A stretch of 64,000 bases of DNA from Beta vulgaris subsp. vulgaris. Taxonomy: Eukaryota > Streptophyta > Magnoliopsida > Caryophyllales > Amaranthaceae. The stretch spans positions 22,533,929-22,597,928 of the forward strand of contig NC_079209.1 of the NCBI RefSeq assembly GCF_026745355.1, read 5' to 3'. Positions within the stretch are counted from its first letter, which is position 1; each line of letters begins with the position of its first letter. Shown here in pieces: positions 15,131-26,283 of the stretch. A model generated the notes under the pieces. The model was not told the DNA's origin. It made no database searches and worked only from the letters and a program-made list of their open reading frames with translations. The position numbers and the translations under genes were made by a program.

Positions 15131-18077
15131 TCAACCCCAAAAAACTGTACAAAATAGTAAGTTATCACTTCTTGCCTCTCTTAGGTGCTGCTTCACTGGT
15201 GGAAGCTCCATCTGCCCTGGAAGTCTTCTTGGTTCTCTTAGGTGCTGCTTGACTGGTGGAAGTTCCATTTGCCTTTCTCTTGGACCCTTCCCCTTCCCTT
15301 TATCAGTCCCACAGGTTCTGGAGTTGTGGCCCACTTCCTTGCATTTTTTGCACCTAACTGAGCTGTGCCTCTTCCCTTTCTTAGCTTCATTAGGCGCTCT
15401 TCTTCTTTGCTTCACAGGTCTGCCAGGTGGTCTCTTGATATCAGGTGGTGCAATTTGAGGGAGGTTGAAGTCAGGCCATTGAGTGGGGTCAGGCATAGGG
15501 TGGATATGATCCCCATATGTGAGCTTGTATGCTGCCCCCTTGAAAAATGGGGATACAAAGTCAGCAGGCTCAAGCCTTTGATTGAATATAACCCTTAGAG
15601 CATGTTTGCAAGGGATGCCTGAGCCTTGCCATTTCCCACACCCACACTTATAGTTTGTAAGTGTAATAGGGAAGGTGACATTGCCATCCCTAACCTCATA
15701 CTCACCACCTCCACATGATGTGGCATAGCAGAACCTTGACTCATCACTCCTTGTTTCTAATATCCTCTTTGCATAGTCTGTGAGATCATTAGGACCTATG
15801 TCCACAGCTTTATCAAACCTTGCCCCAGTCCTCTTCATGCACCATATTCTTATTTCTAAAAAACCAAAAGGAAAATACAATTGGTAATTCAGTGGTGGTG
15901 ATTAAAAGAAGTTGAAATGATAGAAGGAATAAATCATTACCTTCAAGCAGGGTGATCACAGGTAAGTCCCTGTAAGGCTTAGTGCAGGCATTGAAAGATT
16001 CCACAAAATTTGTGGTGTTGTGATCACAACAAACACTACTGTTAAAGAATGCTCTGCTCCATTGCTCAGTACACTTCTCCAAGTACTCAACAGCTTTGGG
16101 ATTGTACTTGGCTATCTTCTCCATAGCCTTAGTGTACACATATTGGTTGTAAGCATCAGCTGCTGTCCAAAATAGTTTGTGGAAGGCTGTCCCACTGAAG
16201 CCTTCATTCTTGCAGTTGCTGTAGAGATGTTGGCAACAAATTCTCCTTGTTGCCTGAGGAAAACATCAGAAAGTGCTGATCAACACCCTGAAAATAAGAA
16301 AACAAATAAGTTAAAGCCAAAAGGAAATAAGTTAAACAATTTAATGAAATAAACACAAAGAGTTAAGGAACTTACCCTCATCCTATCACTGATGAAGGTC
16401 CAGTCAGTCCTCTTGCACCCTTCTTGCTGGAATATCAGTTTGAGATTGCTGAAGAAGTAGCTCCAAGAGTCAATGCTCTCAGTTGGCACAATAGCATAGG
16501 CAATGACAAAAAGTTCATTGTTGCCATCTATGCTAACTGCTGTCAACATAACCCCCTTGTATCCTCCACTGAGATGTGCTCCATCTATCCCAATAATGGG
16601 CCTGCACCCCTAATGAAGCCCTTAATCTGTGCACTGAAGGCAATGAAGCAACTCTTAAATTTGGGCTGACTTTGGGCTGTGTCCCTTGTCCAGCTGATGA
16701 GGGCATAACTCCCTGGGTTTGTTTCCTTAATGACCTCAGCATACCTAGGAAGCAACCCATATGCCTCATCAAAGCCCCCATACAGTCCACCCTTGCCATG
16801 CTCCTCACCTTATACAACAACCTTCTTTTTCACCTCAACCTATCCTATTCATGCAGACTTTTTGTAGGGACTCAACTAGAATGTCTGGGTTCCCCCTAAC
16901 CTTATCAGCCAACTTGTTGCAAAGCCACTTAGATGTAACCATGGGGTTCTCCTCAAGTCTGCCACAAGTAGTATGCTCACCCCTAAGTGTCTTAATTGCC
17001 CAAGATACATCATCACTCATAATTGATGCATGTATCCTCCATTCACAACACTCCATAATGCAAGTTGCTGTGAATCTCTTCCTATCAGCCTTCTCTATGT
17101 TCAATCCAAACCCCTCCTGTATACAGAAACCCTCAAAACCTGTAGGAACTCCTCTTTGTTAGGGAAGATAAGCCAAGGCTGCAATTTTATTGATCCAAAT
17201 GGTGCTTCCCTCCAAATTTCCCATTTTCATACAACTTATCTGTTGCTGCACTCCCATCAAGGTGATCTCAAACTCTTTGTCACCTGTCTCATCCTCAGCA
17301 TCAATATGATTTCATCCTCTATGAAATCAGTTTCAAATATGTCATCCCCACTGCTGTCATCATCATCCAACAGCTCAAAATCTTCATCACTAGACTCCTC
17401 ACTCACCTCAGGTTGGCTCTCAGTTACCTTCCCCCTAGACCTAGTATTCCTAACATTAGCTGTCATCTTAGGTCTTGGAATCCCAAACTTAACAGCAGTG
17501 CTTTTGGACACCTAAACCCAGCAGGCCTTGTCCTAGAAGGACCTTTCTTGGATGATGTCCTTCTTTGCTTGGAGGAGGTTTGTTAGGGGGGCTGTGAAGG
17601 TGCAGGCTGTTCAGTTTCAGGTGGTGGTGTTGATGTTGTTCAGTGGAGGGTGGTGGTGTTGATGTTGTTCAGTGAGGGTGGTGGTGTTGAGTGTTGTCAG
17701 TTGAGGTGTGGTGGAGGTGAGTAAAGTGGTGGTGAAAGAGTAGGAGGGCTAGGTGGTGGAGGTGGAGGTGAGGGGGTTGTGAAGGGTGGCAATTGGAGGT
17801 GAAGGAGGTGTGTTGGGTGGTTAGGTGGACTGACAGGTGGAGGTGAAGGAGTGGTGTTGGTGGTTAGGTGGATGACAGGTGTAGGTGAGGGAGGTGGTGA
17901 ATGGGTGGCAGTTGGGTGAGTTGTTAGGTGAGATGTAGGTGGTGGTGATGGTTGGTTCTGTGACTGTGGGGGTTGTGAATCCCCAGGAAATACCTCAACA
18001 TAATCTTGTGAGGAGTAAACCCTCATATACTCACACACAACCTCAGGTGCATCAGCATCCCTAACTGGGACCTCCAA
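15131..18077 (-). pseudogene. MuDR-family transposase, decayed
   Basis: Reading on the minus strand from right to left: a proline-rich segment (17697-18077); an acidic segment (17257-17511); a MuDR/FAR1-type DNA-binding zinc region with C-x4-C-x-W spacing and HTTC (16835-17104); and the MULE transposase core with GIDGAHLSGG (first catalytic Asp) and FISDR (second) at about 16380-16610. After an intron comes a helical part (15941 up to about 16270). After another intron (15940-15856, GT..AG) comes a SWIM zinc finger CGCGKWQGSGIPCKHA and a CCHC knuckle CKKCKEVGHNSRTC, ending at 15131. Several frameshifts (one just before GIDGAHL, others near 16820 and 17110) and at least one stop break the frame. 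It would have cut and joined the element ends. The domain order is complete, so this was once an autonomous copy. Confidence 0.88.
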
Positions 18078-18999
18078 GCCACTAGGAACTCCTTAACTCC
18101 TCTATTCCCTTTCTTCCTCCTCTTGTTTTTTCAATCTTTCCTCCTCTTCAGCCTGTTTTTTCATTTTCTCTCTTTCCCTCTCCTTCCTTAACCTCTCCTC
18201 ATAAAGTCTCCTCTGTTCTATTACCTCCCTCTCAGCTTGTTCCTTCAAAGCTAAGTATGACTAAACACATACACTAGGTTTGTTGTTTCCTCTACCCAAA
18301 GTTCATGGTGTCACTACCCCAATACATATCCCACATTTATCAACTCAAGTCAGATGCAAGCTCTGTTTTCCTATTTGTTCTAGGTCTTGAATAACAACCT
18401 AAATGCTTTGGGTAAGAACACACTTTGCTTCTCAGATTCAGTTACTATATCCTCACAACCCAATCAAATGACACAAGTCAGTGTCACTAACCCTAACATC
18501 AAAGTCATTTAGAACCATAATGCAACAAACAACCACACAGCTACCATCCTAACACATGCACAAAAACAACAACAAAAAAAATTCAAATTTAAGCAAAATT
18601 CTTACTTTAGTGTATACCAAAAAACGCATAAACCCAAAAATCAACCCTAAAAAATTGCGAACAAATTTTTAACTTACCTGAGTTCGAATTTTGTTCAAAA
18701 TTTTGAATTTTGACCACCGCAAAACTTCCGAAAATGCTTCCTCTAAGTTGCTCTTCAAAACAAATGTGTCCTCGAGTTCAGTTGTCGAAGAAATTCACTC
18801 GCGAAAATCGTTTTCAGTGGGTTAATTCTAGGGTTTATCCTTGATTTGTGATGAACAATGTTTAGGGAGAGAAGAAGATGAAGGGCCCTAAATTTTTGGT
18901 TGCATAAACTGCTAGAGGATTACGTGTCCAACACCTGACAAACTGCCGCCAAAACACTTAATACTAAGTAAGGGTAATCTTGTAAATAAAGGCTAACGG
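18078..18999 (-). other. 5' leader and upstream region of the MULE transposase
   Basis: Between the proline-rich segment and the right inverted repeat the minus strand has no long frame. It contains a Lys/Glu-rich low-complexity stretch near 18110-18250 and AT-rich sequence. It probably holds the 5' UTR and first intron of the transposase. Confidence 0.4.
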
Positions 19000-19974
19000 A
19001 GAAATAACGGACGTTAAAAAAAGGGTATTTGGTGCACAAAATTCAAATGTCAGGGGTATATGGTGAATTGTTGAAACATTGAGGATATACTGTGAATATT
19101 TCAATTTGTCAGGGGTATTTGGTGAAAAAACCGTATCTCTATTATATAAGGGAAGAGGACCTATGGCGTCCTCTTTTGAACTGACTATTTTGTCCCCCTT
19201 CCCTTTCTAAATTACAAAAAGAATATCAATACCAAAATGGGGGTTCAAACAAAACCACCGGAAATTAAATTTCAACATCACTCACAAATCACTTATATCA
19301 GGAAACTTTACAAATCACTCAAAGAATTGAGAAAATCACGTTGAAGAAATCACGCAAATCACTCACATGATCAGAAACTTTACAAAAAACTAAAAATTAA
19401 CTTACAAACTAAAACTAATATATTAGAACGTCAATACATACAAAACATTCACAAAAATCACTTACAAATCATTGTTCTCAAAAATCATTCACAATTACAT
19501 ACTCACAAAAATTACCTATAAACACAAATCTGAGAAAACGTAAGATTTTGACAATCATAACACACATTCGTCCCGGCGATTTTCGAACTTTCAAACAGGT
19601 ATATAATTATTTTAATCTTCAAAGTTATTTCACATTAATCGATTGTTATGTAGTTGAAAAAATGGATAATAGCAATTAGTTGAGAAGGCTTTTATATAAT
19701 TTGATTCATTTTCATATAAAATCATAAAACAAGATGTGTATGAAATTTGATTCATTTATGACACTGATAAAAAGTAATAATTTTAGTTTTTTTTTATTAA
19801 AATTCCAATATAAAATCTTTGCTCGAAACTTTTGCAAAATATCCATGTTCAATTAAAGGGGGTCTATACTCTTCGGACCGTAAATACTATTCTCAATTAA
19901 GAGAGGTGAATCATAACTTGAAAAACTGCTTCCTCTAAAAAACGAGGATTAAGAATATTTTTGCAAAAAGTATA

Positions 19975-20175
19975 CATATGAATAAAAAGAAATGAAAGAA
20001 AAAGGAAAAAGTAAAAATAAAAGAAGTAAAAATAAAGCGGGAGAAAATAAAAAGGAAAAAGAAAACAAAAAAAAAGGAGAGAAAATCGAAGAGTACGGCA
20101 AAAGTCAAAAGGAGTAAAAAGAAAAGGAAGAAAAAAATGGAAAAAGAAAATAGAGATAGAGAAAGGAAATCAGAC
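19975..20175 (+). repeat. Polypurine tract (A/G-rich) inside the Helitron
   Basis: About 200 bp are almost only A and G on the plus strand (AAAAAGGAAAAAG-type repeats). The minus-strand open frame here is Phe/Leu/Ser-rich low complexity and not a gene. Such tracts can form triplex DNA. Confidence 0.8.
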
Positions 20176-20261
20176 ACTGAAGCATCAGACCCCCTTTTTG
20201 CGAACAACTTTTTCAAAAATCCATTTTCAGAAAAATAAAATTACATTAATTTGCGAAATCA

Positions 20262-20575
20262 GATTGTTTATGAAAAAATTAAATTTCATTTCAAATATAA
20301 TTGAAACTCAAAGTGTTAAAATTTTAAAAAGGAGAAAAATTAAAAATGACCATTTTATGCTAAAGTAGATTGTGTATGAAAAACTTAAAATTTAATTTCA
20401 AATATAATTCAAACTCAAAGTGTTAAAATTTAGAAAAGGAGAAAAATTAAAATGACAATTTCACGGAAAATCAGATTGTGTATGAAAAATTTAAAATTTT
20501 ATTTCATATATAATTGAAACTCAAAGTGTTAACATTTAGAAAAGGAGAAAAAAAAAACTGAAATTGTATTATACT
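20262..20575. repeat. 106-bp tandem repeat, three units
   Basis: Units begin with GATTGTGTATGAAAAA (20262 as GATTGTTTATG, 20368 and 20474) and contain CTCAAAGTGTTAA. Spacing is exactly 106 bp, and the units are about 85-90% identical. The repeat is internal to the Helitron. Confidence 0.85.
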
Positions 20576-21296
20576 TTTCGGTTACAAAATTAATGAAATC
20601 CATGATTTAAAAAAATTACCTTTCTTTGTTACAAAATCGACCCAATTAGATCTACTGCTTCATGAGACTTGAATTGAAATGCTTGATTTTTTGAAGTTGT
20701 TCTTTGACGTTGACTTGAAAATCTACTGTTGCATGTATTTCTTTGATGTTGTTCGAAGATTTTCTGATTTTGCTATTGTATATTGCATACTTTGATGAAC
20801 TGGGTGAACTAGGTTCCTTGAAAATGTAGGTTGTAGTAGATTTGTAGTGAGAGGAGAGAGCGAATGAATAGTTAGAATTTAGGCTGAGAGGAGAGAGAGA
20901 ATGAATAGTTGGAGCATTATTGTTTATTTTTTTTTTTGATTTGATGGTATTCAGTTCACTCTCACTCTTCACCAATTTACATCCACCAAGTAAGACCGTG
21001 TAGATTAATCAGTTCCACACCATTGATTACATATTTGAAGTTGCTGGACTGATGAGTGTGCGTGGATTTTCAAGAAATTTAGTTAAAGTCAACAAAAAAG
21101 TAGTTACAAATGCAATTTAATTACTTATACTTATTTATTAAAGTGTTTTTAAATACTATTTGATTGTATTTCAAAGAATCTTATTCACAAAATGGAGGTG
21201 AACTTAGATACTAACTTGCATTTTCTTTTTGTTTACTACTTAGTAATAATTAGGCTTAAAAATGTCATCGCACGCATCACGTGCATAAAAAGCTAG

Positions 21297-21983
21297 TGTG
21301 TATATATGTATAGTATGTATGTATATATGAGAATGCTCATCTCAGCCACACGCAACACCCTCTCATCCTCTCTCGTCGCCTGTTCATCGCCGCTCATCTC
21401 AACCACCACAACACGCCAGCTCTTAAGATCTGTTTTAGATTTCACTTTTAGATTTTAATTTCACTTTAAGATCTGTCTCGGTGGTCACGGTGGTCGCGAT
21501 GGTCGCACGACGACGACGACGCCTGAAATCTCAGTGGTCGAGCGAACGTTATTTTAACAACCACCAACTGCTAGTCTCAGTGGTAGACGCTTGAAATCCC
21601 GATGCTCGTCAGATCTGGGCGACTATCATTCCGATTAGAGTTTTTTTTTAATTTTTTTTTTCCTTTTTTTATGTTTTATAGTTAGGTTTTGTTTGGAAGT
21701 TTCTGATTTTTTGTTATTATTTTGATTTTTATTTTATTTTTTAGAATTGATATTATGTTGGAGGTTTTCATATTTATCTTATTTTTCTGTTTTTTTGTTT
21801 TATTTTTCTGTCATATTTTCTCCTTTTTTTTGGTTAGTATGTTTTAGATTTTTTTTGTATATTTAAGTTTTTATGTAATCACATCTTGAGAATTTTGACC
21901 CTTACTTCTAGTTTGTATTGTTTGATGTTTGTAATAAATTTTTATCTTTCGAATTTAATGGTAAAATACAAAAAAAAAGGCTT
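21297..21983. other. Microsatellite remainder and GC-richer non-coding leader
   Basis: It begins with the TATGTA microsatellite that flanked the MULE before the Helitron arrived. It continues with a sequence rich in ACGACG and CTCATC that looks like a leader, then a T-rich stretch. No credible frame. Confidence 0.4.
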
Positions 21984-23678
21984 ACACTTGTACCTATTGC
22001 TGCGGTTTTGGCTAGGAACCGCAACAATATGCCTATTTTTTATTATTAAATACAACATATTGCTGCGGTTTTACCCAAAAACCGCAGCAATATGCTTTAT
22101 GAATCTGATATAAAATAAACGGTTATTTCACCAAATACCCCCGACAAATCAACAAATTCACAATATACCCTCAATGTTTCAACAATTCACCATATACCCC
22201 TGACTTTTCATTTTTGTGCACCAAATACCATTTTTTTAACCGTCGTTAACTCACCGTTAACTTTATTTACCATTTTGCCACAATTAACTCATAACCCTAT
22301 AATCTAAACCTAATCCCTAACCCTAATCTAAACCTAATCCCTAACCCTAAAATCTAAACCCTAATCATTAACCCTAAGCCTAGCCTAGCCCAACCCAGCC
22401 AGCCAGCCCTCCCTTCCCTCCTCCACTCCTCCACATCCCTGCCAACCCCACCTCCCGCCGCAGCCCCAACCCAACCTCCCTCTCTCCGTCGCAACTCCAC
22501 CCCTCCCGACCCCTCCTCTGCCGCAACCCCCCCTCCTCTCCCCCGCAGCCCGCGAAGTGTTTTCGAACACCAAACTCCACCCCTCCCCCTCCCCCTCCCT
22601 CTGTCGCACTCGCTTTCTCTCTCCTCTGTTCATGGTTATTACCTCGAATTCCCAACGAAGTGTTCTCTCTCCTCAGCTCACCGGAGCTGTGGCGTCGTTG
22701 TCGCGTTTTTCTCTCTCTCCTTCGTTGCTGCTAACAGTGAATGCGAATTTGGTTTGGTGAACACAGGGGAGCCGGTGTTCGAAGGGGAGGGGTGGGGGTT
22801 TGGTGTTCGAAAGGGAGGGTGAGGAGTACGAATGAGCAGCACGTGGGGAGGCCGGCACGCGTATCAACACAGGGCAACATCCACGAACAACAGTAGCGTC
22901 GACGAAACAGAGAAGGATAGGAGGGAGTGCTGCGGTATCTCCGATAAGCCTGACAAATTGCTGGCGAATTGAAGGGGAGGGTGCAGCGAGGTCGCAGCGA
23001 AGAGAGAAGAACAGGGGAACGGGGATGGCAGACAAAAACAGAGAAGGGGGATGGGTGGGGGGTGCTGCACTAGTGAACGAATAGGGAGAGGGGGAGCGTT
23101 TTTCTGATTAGCGTCACACTCGCAGGGGAGCCGATGTTCGAAGGGGAGGGGTGGGGGTTTGGTGTTCGAAGGGGACGATGAGGGGTGGTCGGCGATGAAC
23201 GGATGCGCAGGGGGTGGGGTGGGGGAGGGGAGGGGGTGGGGGCTGCCAAGGGGTAGGGTTAGGGTAAGGGGGAGGGTTTAGGGGTAGGATTAGGGTTAAA
23301 TTAGGGTTAGGTTTAATTAGGATTAGGGCTTAATGCTGGTAAAATCATAAATAAATCTAACGGTAGGTTAACGACAATTAGGAAAAGGGTATCTGGTGCA
23401 CAGTTTTCTAAACTCAAGGATATACGGTGCATTTCTGAAACATTGAGGGTATATGGTGAATTTCTTGATTTGTCGGGTGTATTTGGTGAAAAAACCGTAA
23501 AATAAAATATTGCTGCGGTTTTACCTAGAAACCGCAGCAATATGTTCAAATATTGCTGCAGTTTTAAACCGCAACAATATAATAATAATCTATTGTTGCC
23601 CCCTTCATTGTTGCGCGGCCAAAATTGCTGCAATAGGTCAGTTAATAACCGCATCAATAAGCATTTATTCTACTAGTG
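21984..23678. mobile_element. CACTA (En/Spm) element, right-terminal part, family with TTGCTGCGG subterminal repeats
   Basis: The right end reads TTATTCTACTAGTG (to 23678). Its inverse, CACTAGTAGAATAAATGC, is identical to the left end of the large CACTA at 33052. Inside are many inverted copies of ATTGCTGCGGTTTT and AAAACCGCAGCAAT, the subterminal binding-site-like repeats of this family. A left CACTA end is not clear; a degenerate CACTTG near 21984 is only a candidate. A small MULE is inserted at 22120-23497. Confidence 0.65.
22120..23497. mobile_element. Small non-autonomous MULE, 1,378 bp, with perfect 9-bp target duplication
   Basis: The ends CGGTTATTTCACCAAATACC and (minus strand) CGGTTTTTTCACCAAATACA match the autonomous-type MULE at 14311 over about 140 bp. 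The flanking 9-mer TAAAATAAA is repeated exactly (22111-22119 and 23498-23506), which proves insertion. The interior is GC-rich, with degenerate CCCTAA-type blocks near the left end (about 22285-22390) and TTAGGG-type blocks near the right (about 23265-23330). TTCGAACACCAAAC occurs in both orientations. Open frames inside are GC-driven and show no domain. Confidence 0.95.
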
Positions 23679-24275
23679 TCACTAATCTTAGATGTCCAAC
23701 AATTAATGATTATCTTTGGTATAGGAGATTTATTCCTTACTAATATTTTTAGACATAATGATGGTAATCAATACTTGTGGAAAGAAAGATTTATTTATGG
23801 ACTTCCTTCTTTACTTTCTCAAAGAATATTGCTAAAATTAAGAGAGACTGTAGGCCAGAATGAAATTTTATATGATAGTATGACTTATGGACAAATATTT
23901 TCCTTTGTAAAAAAATAAGGATTTGCTTTATGTCAAGAGCTTGTAATTCAAAAGCAATATATTCATCGTATTAAAGAGAAAGACGTAAAAATTTGAGTAA
24001 TTTTTGTGCTGCATTTAGTCTATACACCTAAAGTTCAACCTTCCCATGTCAGTAATAGAAAAAAAAAGAGAAAATAAACTTCAGATCAAATAAACAATTT
24101 ATGAATACTGACCATATTATAAAAACCCCTTCAAAAAAACCAACAATGCCACCAAAGAAAAATATAGAACCCAAAAAGCCAATTATTGCTATAAATGTGG
24201 TCGGGTAGGTTATAAGGCTAACGAATGTAATATAAAACAAAAGTTTAATGAAATATGTGGCCATGACTTTGACCT
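23679..24275 (+). pseudogene. Endogenous caulimovirid (pararetrovirus) coat-protein fragment, decayed
   Basis: The translated plus strand, spread over frames broken by shifts and stops, shows hallmarks of caulimovirid coat proteins: an LRCP..WYRR segment, LWKERF followed by a GLP..LL stretch, TYGQI, and then a zinc-knuckle-like CYKCGRVGYKANEC at about 24184-24225, in which the usual histidine is tyrosine. At least one frameshift (about 23710) and two or more stops make it non-functional. No movement protein, protease or reverse transcriptase is visible beside it, so only a short piece survives, cut on the left by the CACTA end. Such integrated florendovirus-like remnants are common in plant genomes. 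Assignment to a genus is uncertain. Confidence 0.7.
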
Positions 24276-25183
24276 TCAACAAAAAATTTAGCATTATATG
24301 TTTATTAGAAAAAATTCTTGAGACCATAGTCTCACTATCCCAGTGAAGATAATAATCTACTTTAAATAGAATATGACAATGAGTCAACCTCGTGTTGTTC
24401 AAAAAAAAATATCTCTATGTTGTCAAAAAGATTGTTCCCGATCTCTTATTTTATGTTGTCCAAATAAGGTAATATTATATGTAGGAGAACTTTATAAAAC
24501 TTCCATATAAATAAGGCAGGAATAAGATATAGAAACGAAGGGAGTATTATACAATATCCAAAAATACATATTAATATATACCAATTATTTGAAAGTTATG
24601 TTGAAAATTTAATTTAGTTTCATTAATTGGAAATCCGAGCATGAATTGAATTGTCAAGCACCTGCCATCCCATCCCCCACAACATGGGGTGGACAGTAGG
24701 GGCCAAGCCCTTGCCAACCTCCCATATAGCTTCTTCCATGTGCTTGATAATTCAGTTCATGCTCGAATTTTCAATTAATGAAACTAAACTCCAATTTTAG
24801 CGAAACTTCTTTAATTTCAAATAAATGGTATAAGTTAAAATTTATTTTTGGATGCTGTATAGTATTCCCTCCTTGCAGATTTTTTGTATATAGAATAAAT
24901 GAGGCCTCTATAGACATGATTTACATTGACTTGAAGGTTAATGACCTAGTGAAAGTTTGCATATTTTAAGAGGTCGAGTCTTTTTGACGACATCAATTGA
25001 ATTTTGTTTTTTCAATTTTTGAGGCCCACTTAAGCTATTCACTCTATTTTTCTTTTATTTTTCATTTTATGTATTTATTTATGTATTTATTTAGTTGGTA
25101 TGAAACTTTCGCTTTCTCTCTCTCTTGGTACTCCATAAGATTTTTTTCTTACTCCTTTATTTCTCCTTCTTCGTAAACATTAA
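24276..25183. other. AT-rich intergenic DNA containing one long hairpin
   Basis: Apart from the inverted repeat at 24606-24796 I see no gene or transposon ends. Minus-strand open frames in 24049-24402 are hydrophobic by composition only. Confidence 0.5.
24606..24796. repeat. Inverted repeat / hairpin with arms of about 58 bp
   Basis: The left arm (24606-24663) and right arm (24737-24796) are inverted copies at about 85-90%, sharing TTAGTTTCATTAATTG and CGAGCATGAA and meeting at TCAAGCAC. The loop of about 75 bp is GC-richer and has smaller stems. It could be a short foldback transposon or a microRNA-like hairpin. I recognise no conserved miRNA in the arms. Confidence 0.75.
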
Positions 25184-25543
25184 GGCTCCGTTTGGTAGGG
25201 CGTAAAATATTTTCAGTGTAAAATGATTTTCATGGAAAACAATTTACAATGGAAAACACAATTCCAAAATTAGTTTTCCGTTGTTTGGTTCAATGTAAAA
25301 AAAAATGATGGAATTTAAGGAAAATGAAAGGGAAAGTAAGGAGGTAGTGAGAGGAGTGTACAAGAGAGAGAAGGAAAATGGTTTTCCCTTCATTTTGAAA
25401 GGAAAATGGTTTTCCATCCTTGGGAGAGTAATTTTACCCCAGGGAAACGGTTTTACACTATTTTGCCAACCAAACAATGTAAAACTGAAAATAGAGGAAA
25501 ACAGTTTTCCGGGAAAACGTTTTACGCCCTACCAAACGGAGCC
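25184..25543. mobile_element. Tourist-like MITE (PIF/Harbinger type), copy 1
   Basis: Terminal inverted repeats GGCTCCGTTTGGTAGGGCGT / CGCCCTACCAAACGGAGCC are flanked by TAA on both sides (25181-25183, 25544-25546). The length is 360 bp. A 3-bp TWA target duplication and these ends fit Tourist elements. The interior has GGAAAAC/GTTTTCC palindromic motifs. A second copy in opposite orientation lies in the X8 gene intron. Confidence 0.9.
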
Positions 25544-26283
25544 TAAGGTTGTCCAATTTTTGAGGTAACTAGAGCCTATCTATTAGGTTTCTAGTGAGCT
25601 TGCGTTTTTAACTTGAACTTTAGTAAAATTCGAGCTATTTTTGACCGAGTTTCAACCACACTTAACTCCAATACCTCGCAAGTTAGAATGATTAATTTAT
25701 ATCCTTTTATATTAGCCATTTTTTTGATCCTTGAAAAAAATAAATTATCCTGCCCTGAATAACTATTATAAATTCCTAGCTTCACTCCTGACTAAACATG
25801 GGCAATAATAGTGCATCCCTAATATTCCTATTCATTCATTTATGTAGTAAAGATTAAAATCTTAATATTTTATATGATAGCTCCAAAGGCCAATAATGGC
25901 CAATTAATTTGAGAAGGGAAATTCCACTACTTCGCAAAATAAGAAAATGACTAAGATTAATTCCCTGCCTTTATCAACTTACCATCAAAAGCTCAGAAAA
26001 CAACAGAAATGAGCAGATGGTCAACAGAAGAGGAAAAGTTTGTTTCTATTAAAATCGAATTGCTAAAAACAAAATAAAGTACTGGTGCAACTAATTCCTT
26101 TTTTGTATCCACTAGAAAGGCTAGAACTTAGAAGCCGTTTCCCTTCACATGCCTGCTTGCTTTCTCTTACAAATTGTAGTAGAGTTATTAACAACAATGA
26201 ATTTAGTATATTACTTACTGTACAATTTTAATTTTATTATTAGTAATAAACAAGGCAGTTTAGAGAATTGAATCATCTCCCTC

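Larger units (their letters stand above)
14311..19133. mobile_element. Mutator-like element (MULE), 4,823 bp, formerly autonomous
   Basis: The ends are inverted repeats of about 135 bp. The left starts CGGTTATTTCACCAAATACC; the right, read on the minus strand, starts CGGTTTTTTCACCAAATACC. Each arm holds several TACCCC-type blocks, and the left arm ends in the perfect palindrome GTTAACGGCCGTTAAC (14427-14442). Inside, a GRF-zinc-finger gene on the plus strand faces a decayed MuDR-type transposase on the minus strand, recalling the convergent mudrA/mudrB layout of maize MuDR. The 9 bp on the left (TATATATAT) and the reconstructed 9 bp on the right (TATGTGTAT, after removing the Helitron) match at 7 of 9 positions, a plausible old target duplication in a microsatellite. 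Confidence 0.9.
19136..21296 (+). mobile_element. Non-autonomous Helitron, 2,161 bp
   Basis: The 5' end is TCTCTATTATATAAGGG directly after an A. The 3' end is CTAG (21293-21296) directly before a T. Eight bases before CTAG ends a hairpin with stem GCACG/CGTGC and loop CATCA. A-T insertion, a 5'-TC end and a 3' hairpin followed by CTRR are the defining Helitron hallmarks, and no target duplication is expected. The interior has no Rep/helicase frame, only repeats, so it depends on another copy for rolling-circle transposition. Confidence 0.88.

Noticed and set aside
22380..23070. GC-rich frames in the small MULE
   Set aside because: Composition-driven Gly/Arg or Pro/Ser frames on both strands at once, without domains.
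24049..24402. Hydrophobic minus-strand frame resembling a membrane protein
   Set aside because: It overlaps the caulimovirid-like zinc-knuckle region in antisense, and AT-rich DNA yields Phe/Ile-rich frames.
24661..24740. miR482/2118-like microRNA in the hairpin loop
   Set aside because: CTTGCCAACCTCCCAT is only loosely similar, needs a gap, and lies in the loop rather than in a proper duplex arm.
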